From Rhodothermales bacterium (GTDB lineage Bacteria > Bacteroidota > Rhodothermia > Rhodothermales > UBA10348), in contig JABDJZ010000369.1 in the NCBI GenBank assembly GCA_013003255.1, forward strand, positions 1 to 6,756: a DNA stretch of 6,756 bases, given 5' to 3'. This document shows, piece after piece, positions 6,415 to 6,756 of the stretch (position 1 is its first letter; every line of letters starts with the position of its first letter). The notes under the pieces are model-generated. The model did no database searches, was not told the origin of the DNA, and was given only the letters and a program-made list of their open reading frames with translations. The position numbers were made by a program, and so were the translations under genes.

Positions 6415-6756
6415 GTGTCGTACCTGTATCTGCTCCTGAACGCAGCGGTCATCTCGATCCCGCTGGCCTTCTCGTGGCACGGGAAGATGCCGTTCAGCAG
6501 CTACTGGCGGGCCTTCATCCCGGGATGCCTCCTGGTTTTGGCCGGATTCATCGTCTGGGACATTCCCTTTGCGGCAGCCGGCATCTGGGGGTTCAATGAT
6601 GCCTACATCCTGGGCGTCCGGATTGCCGGCCTACCGCTGGAGGAATGGCTGTTCTTCCTGTGCATTCCCTATGCCTGCACGTTCACCTATTTCGCATTGG
6701 CCGAACTCAATGTCCGTTGGTTTGAGCGATCCGCACGGTCGCTTACCGTGGCCCTG
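6415..6756 (+). CDS. Lycopene cyclase, CrtYcd type (5' part, cut by window end)
   Basis: This encodes the first 114 codons of an integral-membrane lycopene beta-cyclase of the CrtYc/CrtYd domain family (TIGR03462-like), distinct from FAD-dependent CrtY/CrtL. It closes the ends of lycopene to give beta-carotene, the substrate of CrtZ. Evidence is the hydrophobic opening SYLYLLLNAAVISIPLAFS (2-20), WDIPF (48-52), IWGFN (57-61), and the catalytic PxEE motif in LPLEEWLFF (73-81) followed by CIPYACTFTYF (83-93). Three membrane helices are visible at about 2-19, 34-50 and 77-97. The start is a GTG directly abutting the crtZ stop. It is chosen because SYLYLLLN aligns with the usual N-terminus of these proteins and an in-frame TGA immediately precedes it. 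No Shine-Dalgarno is at a usable distance, so termination-reinitiation is likely. Whether a second (CrtYd) half follows in the same chain cannot be seen here. Confidence 0.9.
   Translation, partial: MSYLYLLLNAAVISIPLAFSWHGKMPFSSYWRAFIPGCLLVLAGFIVWDIPFAAAGIWGFNDAYILGVRIAGLPLEEWLFFLCIPYACTFTYFALAELNVRWFERSARSLTVAL

Noticed and set aside
5917..6480. Minus-strand open frame (187 codons) opposite crtZ and the cyclase start
   Set aside because: Its His/Val/Glu-rich translation mirrors the sense-strand His clusters of CrtZ; no independent support.
1..6756. CRISPR arrays, tRNA/rRNA genes, insertion sequences, riboswitches
   Set aside because: No regularly spaced repeats, no tRNA-like cloverleaf, no transposase or terminal repeats, and no untranslated stretch long enough for a cobalamin riboswitch were seen.

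Overview
This window is a GC-rich bacterial carotenoid (xanthophyll) biosynthesis locus, with a divergently transcribed gene on its left side. The organism is probably a member of the Bacteroidota/Rhodothermota lineage. I infer this from three things: the gene order (regulator, crtI, crtB, small secreted protein, idi, crtZ, CrtYcd-type cyclase), a cyclase N-terminus of the type I associate with Bacteroidota, and a perfect Bacteroidota-style TAnnTTTG promoter box on the minus strand. High GC argues for a Rhodothermia-like group rather than flavobacteria. No ribosomal or other marker gene is present, so the placement is an inference.

Layout. Positions 1-98 hold no convincing gene but contain a perfect 10-bp inverted repeat just downstream of the first gene. 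Positions 99-1532 (minus strand) encode a two-domain protein: a TIGR01777-type NAD(P)-dependent epimerase fused to a C-terminal SRPBCC lipid-binding-like domain. A compact 70-bp divergent intergenic region (1533-1602) contains candidate promoters for both directions and short repeats that could be operators. From 1603 to the right edge everything is on the plus strand and tightly packed. The order is a B12-binding regulator of the CarH/LitR type with a BldC-like DNA-binding domain, crtI (phytoene desaturase), crtB (phytoene synthase), a small secreted protein of unknown function, idi (type I isopentenyl-diphosphate isomerase), crtZ (beta-carotene hydroxylase), and the first 114 codons of a membrane lycopene cyclase (CrtYcd type) cut by the window end.

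How the genes work together. Idi balances IPP and DMAPP. CrtB condenses two GGPP to phytoene, CrtI desaturates it to lycopene, the cyclase makes beta-carotene, and CrtZ hydroxylates it to zeaxanthin. A GGPP synthase (crtE) and any ketolase are not in the window. The regulator keeps the W-x9-EH and axial-histidine features of photosensory adenosylcobalamin repressors. It is translationally coupled to crtI by a 4-bp ATGA overlap, so pigment production is probably light-induced and autoregulated. Most junctions overlap or abut (ATGA, 2-nt gap, ATGA, 19-bp overlap, 43-nt gap, TGA|GTG), as expected of one operon.

The least explained items are the secreted protein inside a pigment operon, the hybrid architecture of the regulator, the crtZ/cyclase junction (same reading frame, separated by a single TGA), and the apparent leaderless starts of both divergent first genes.
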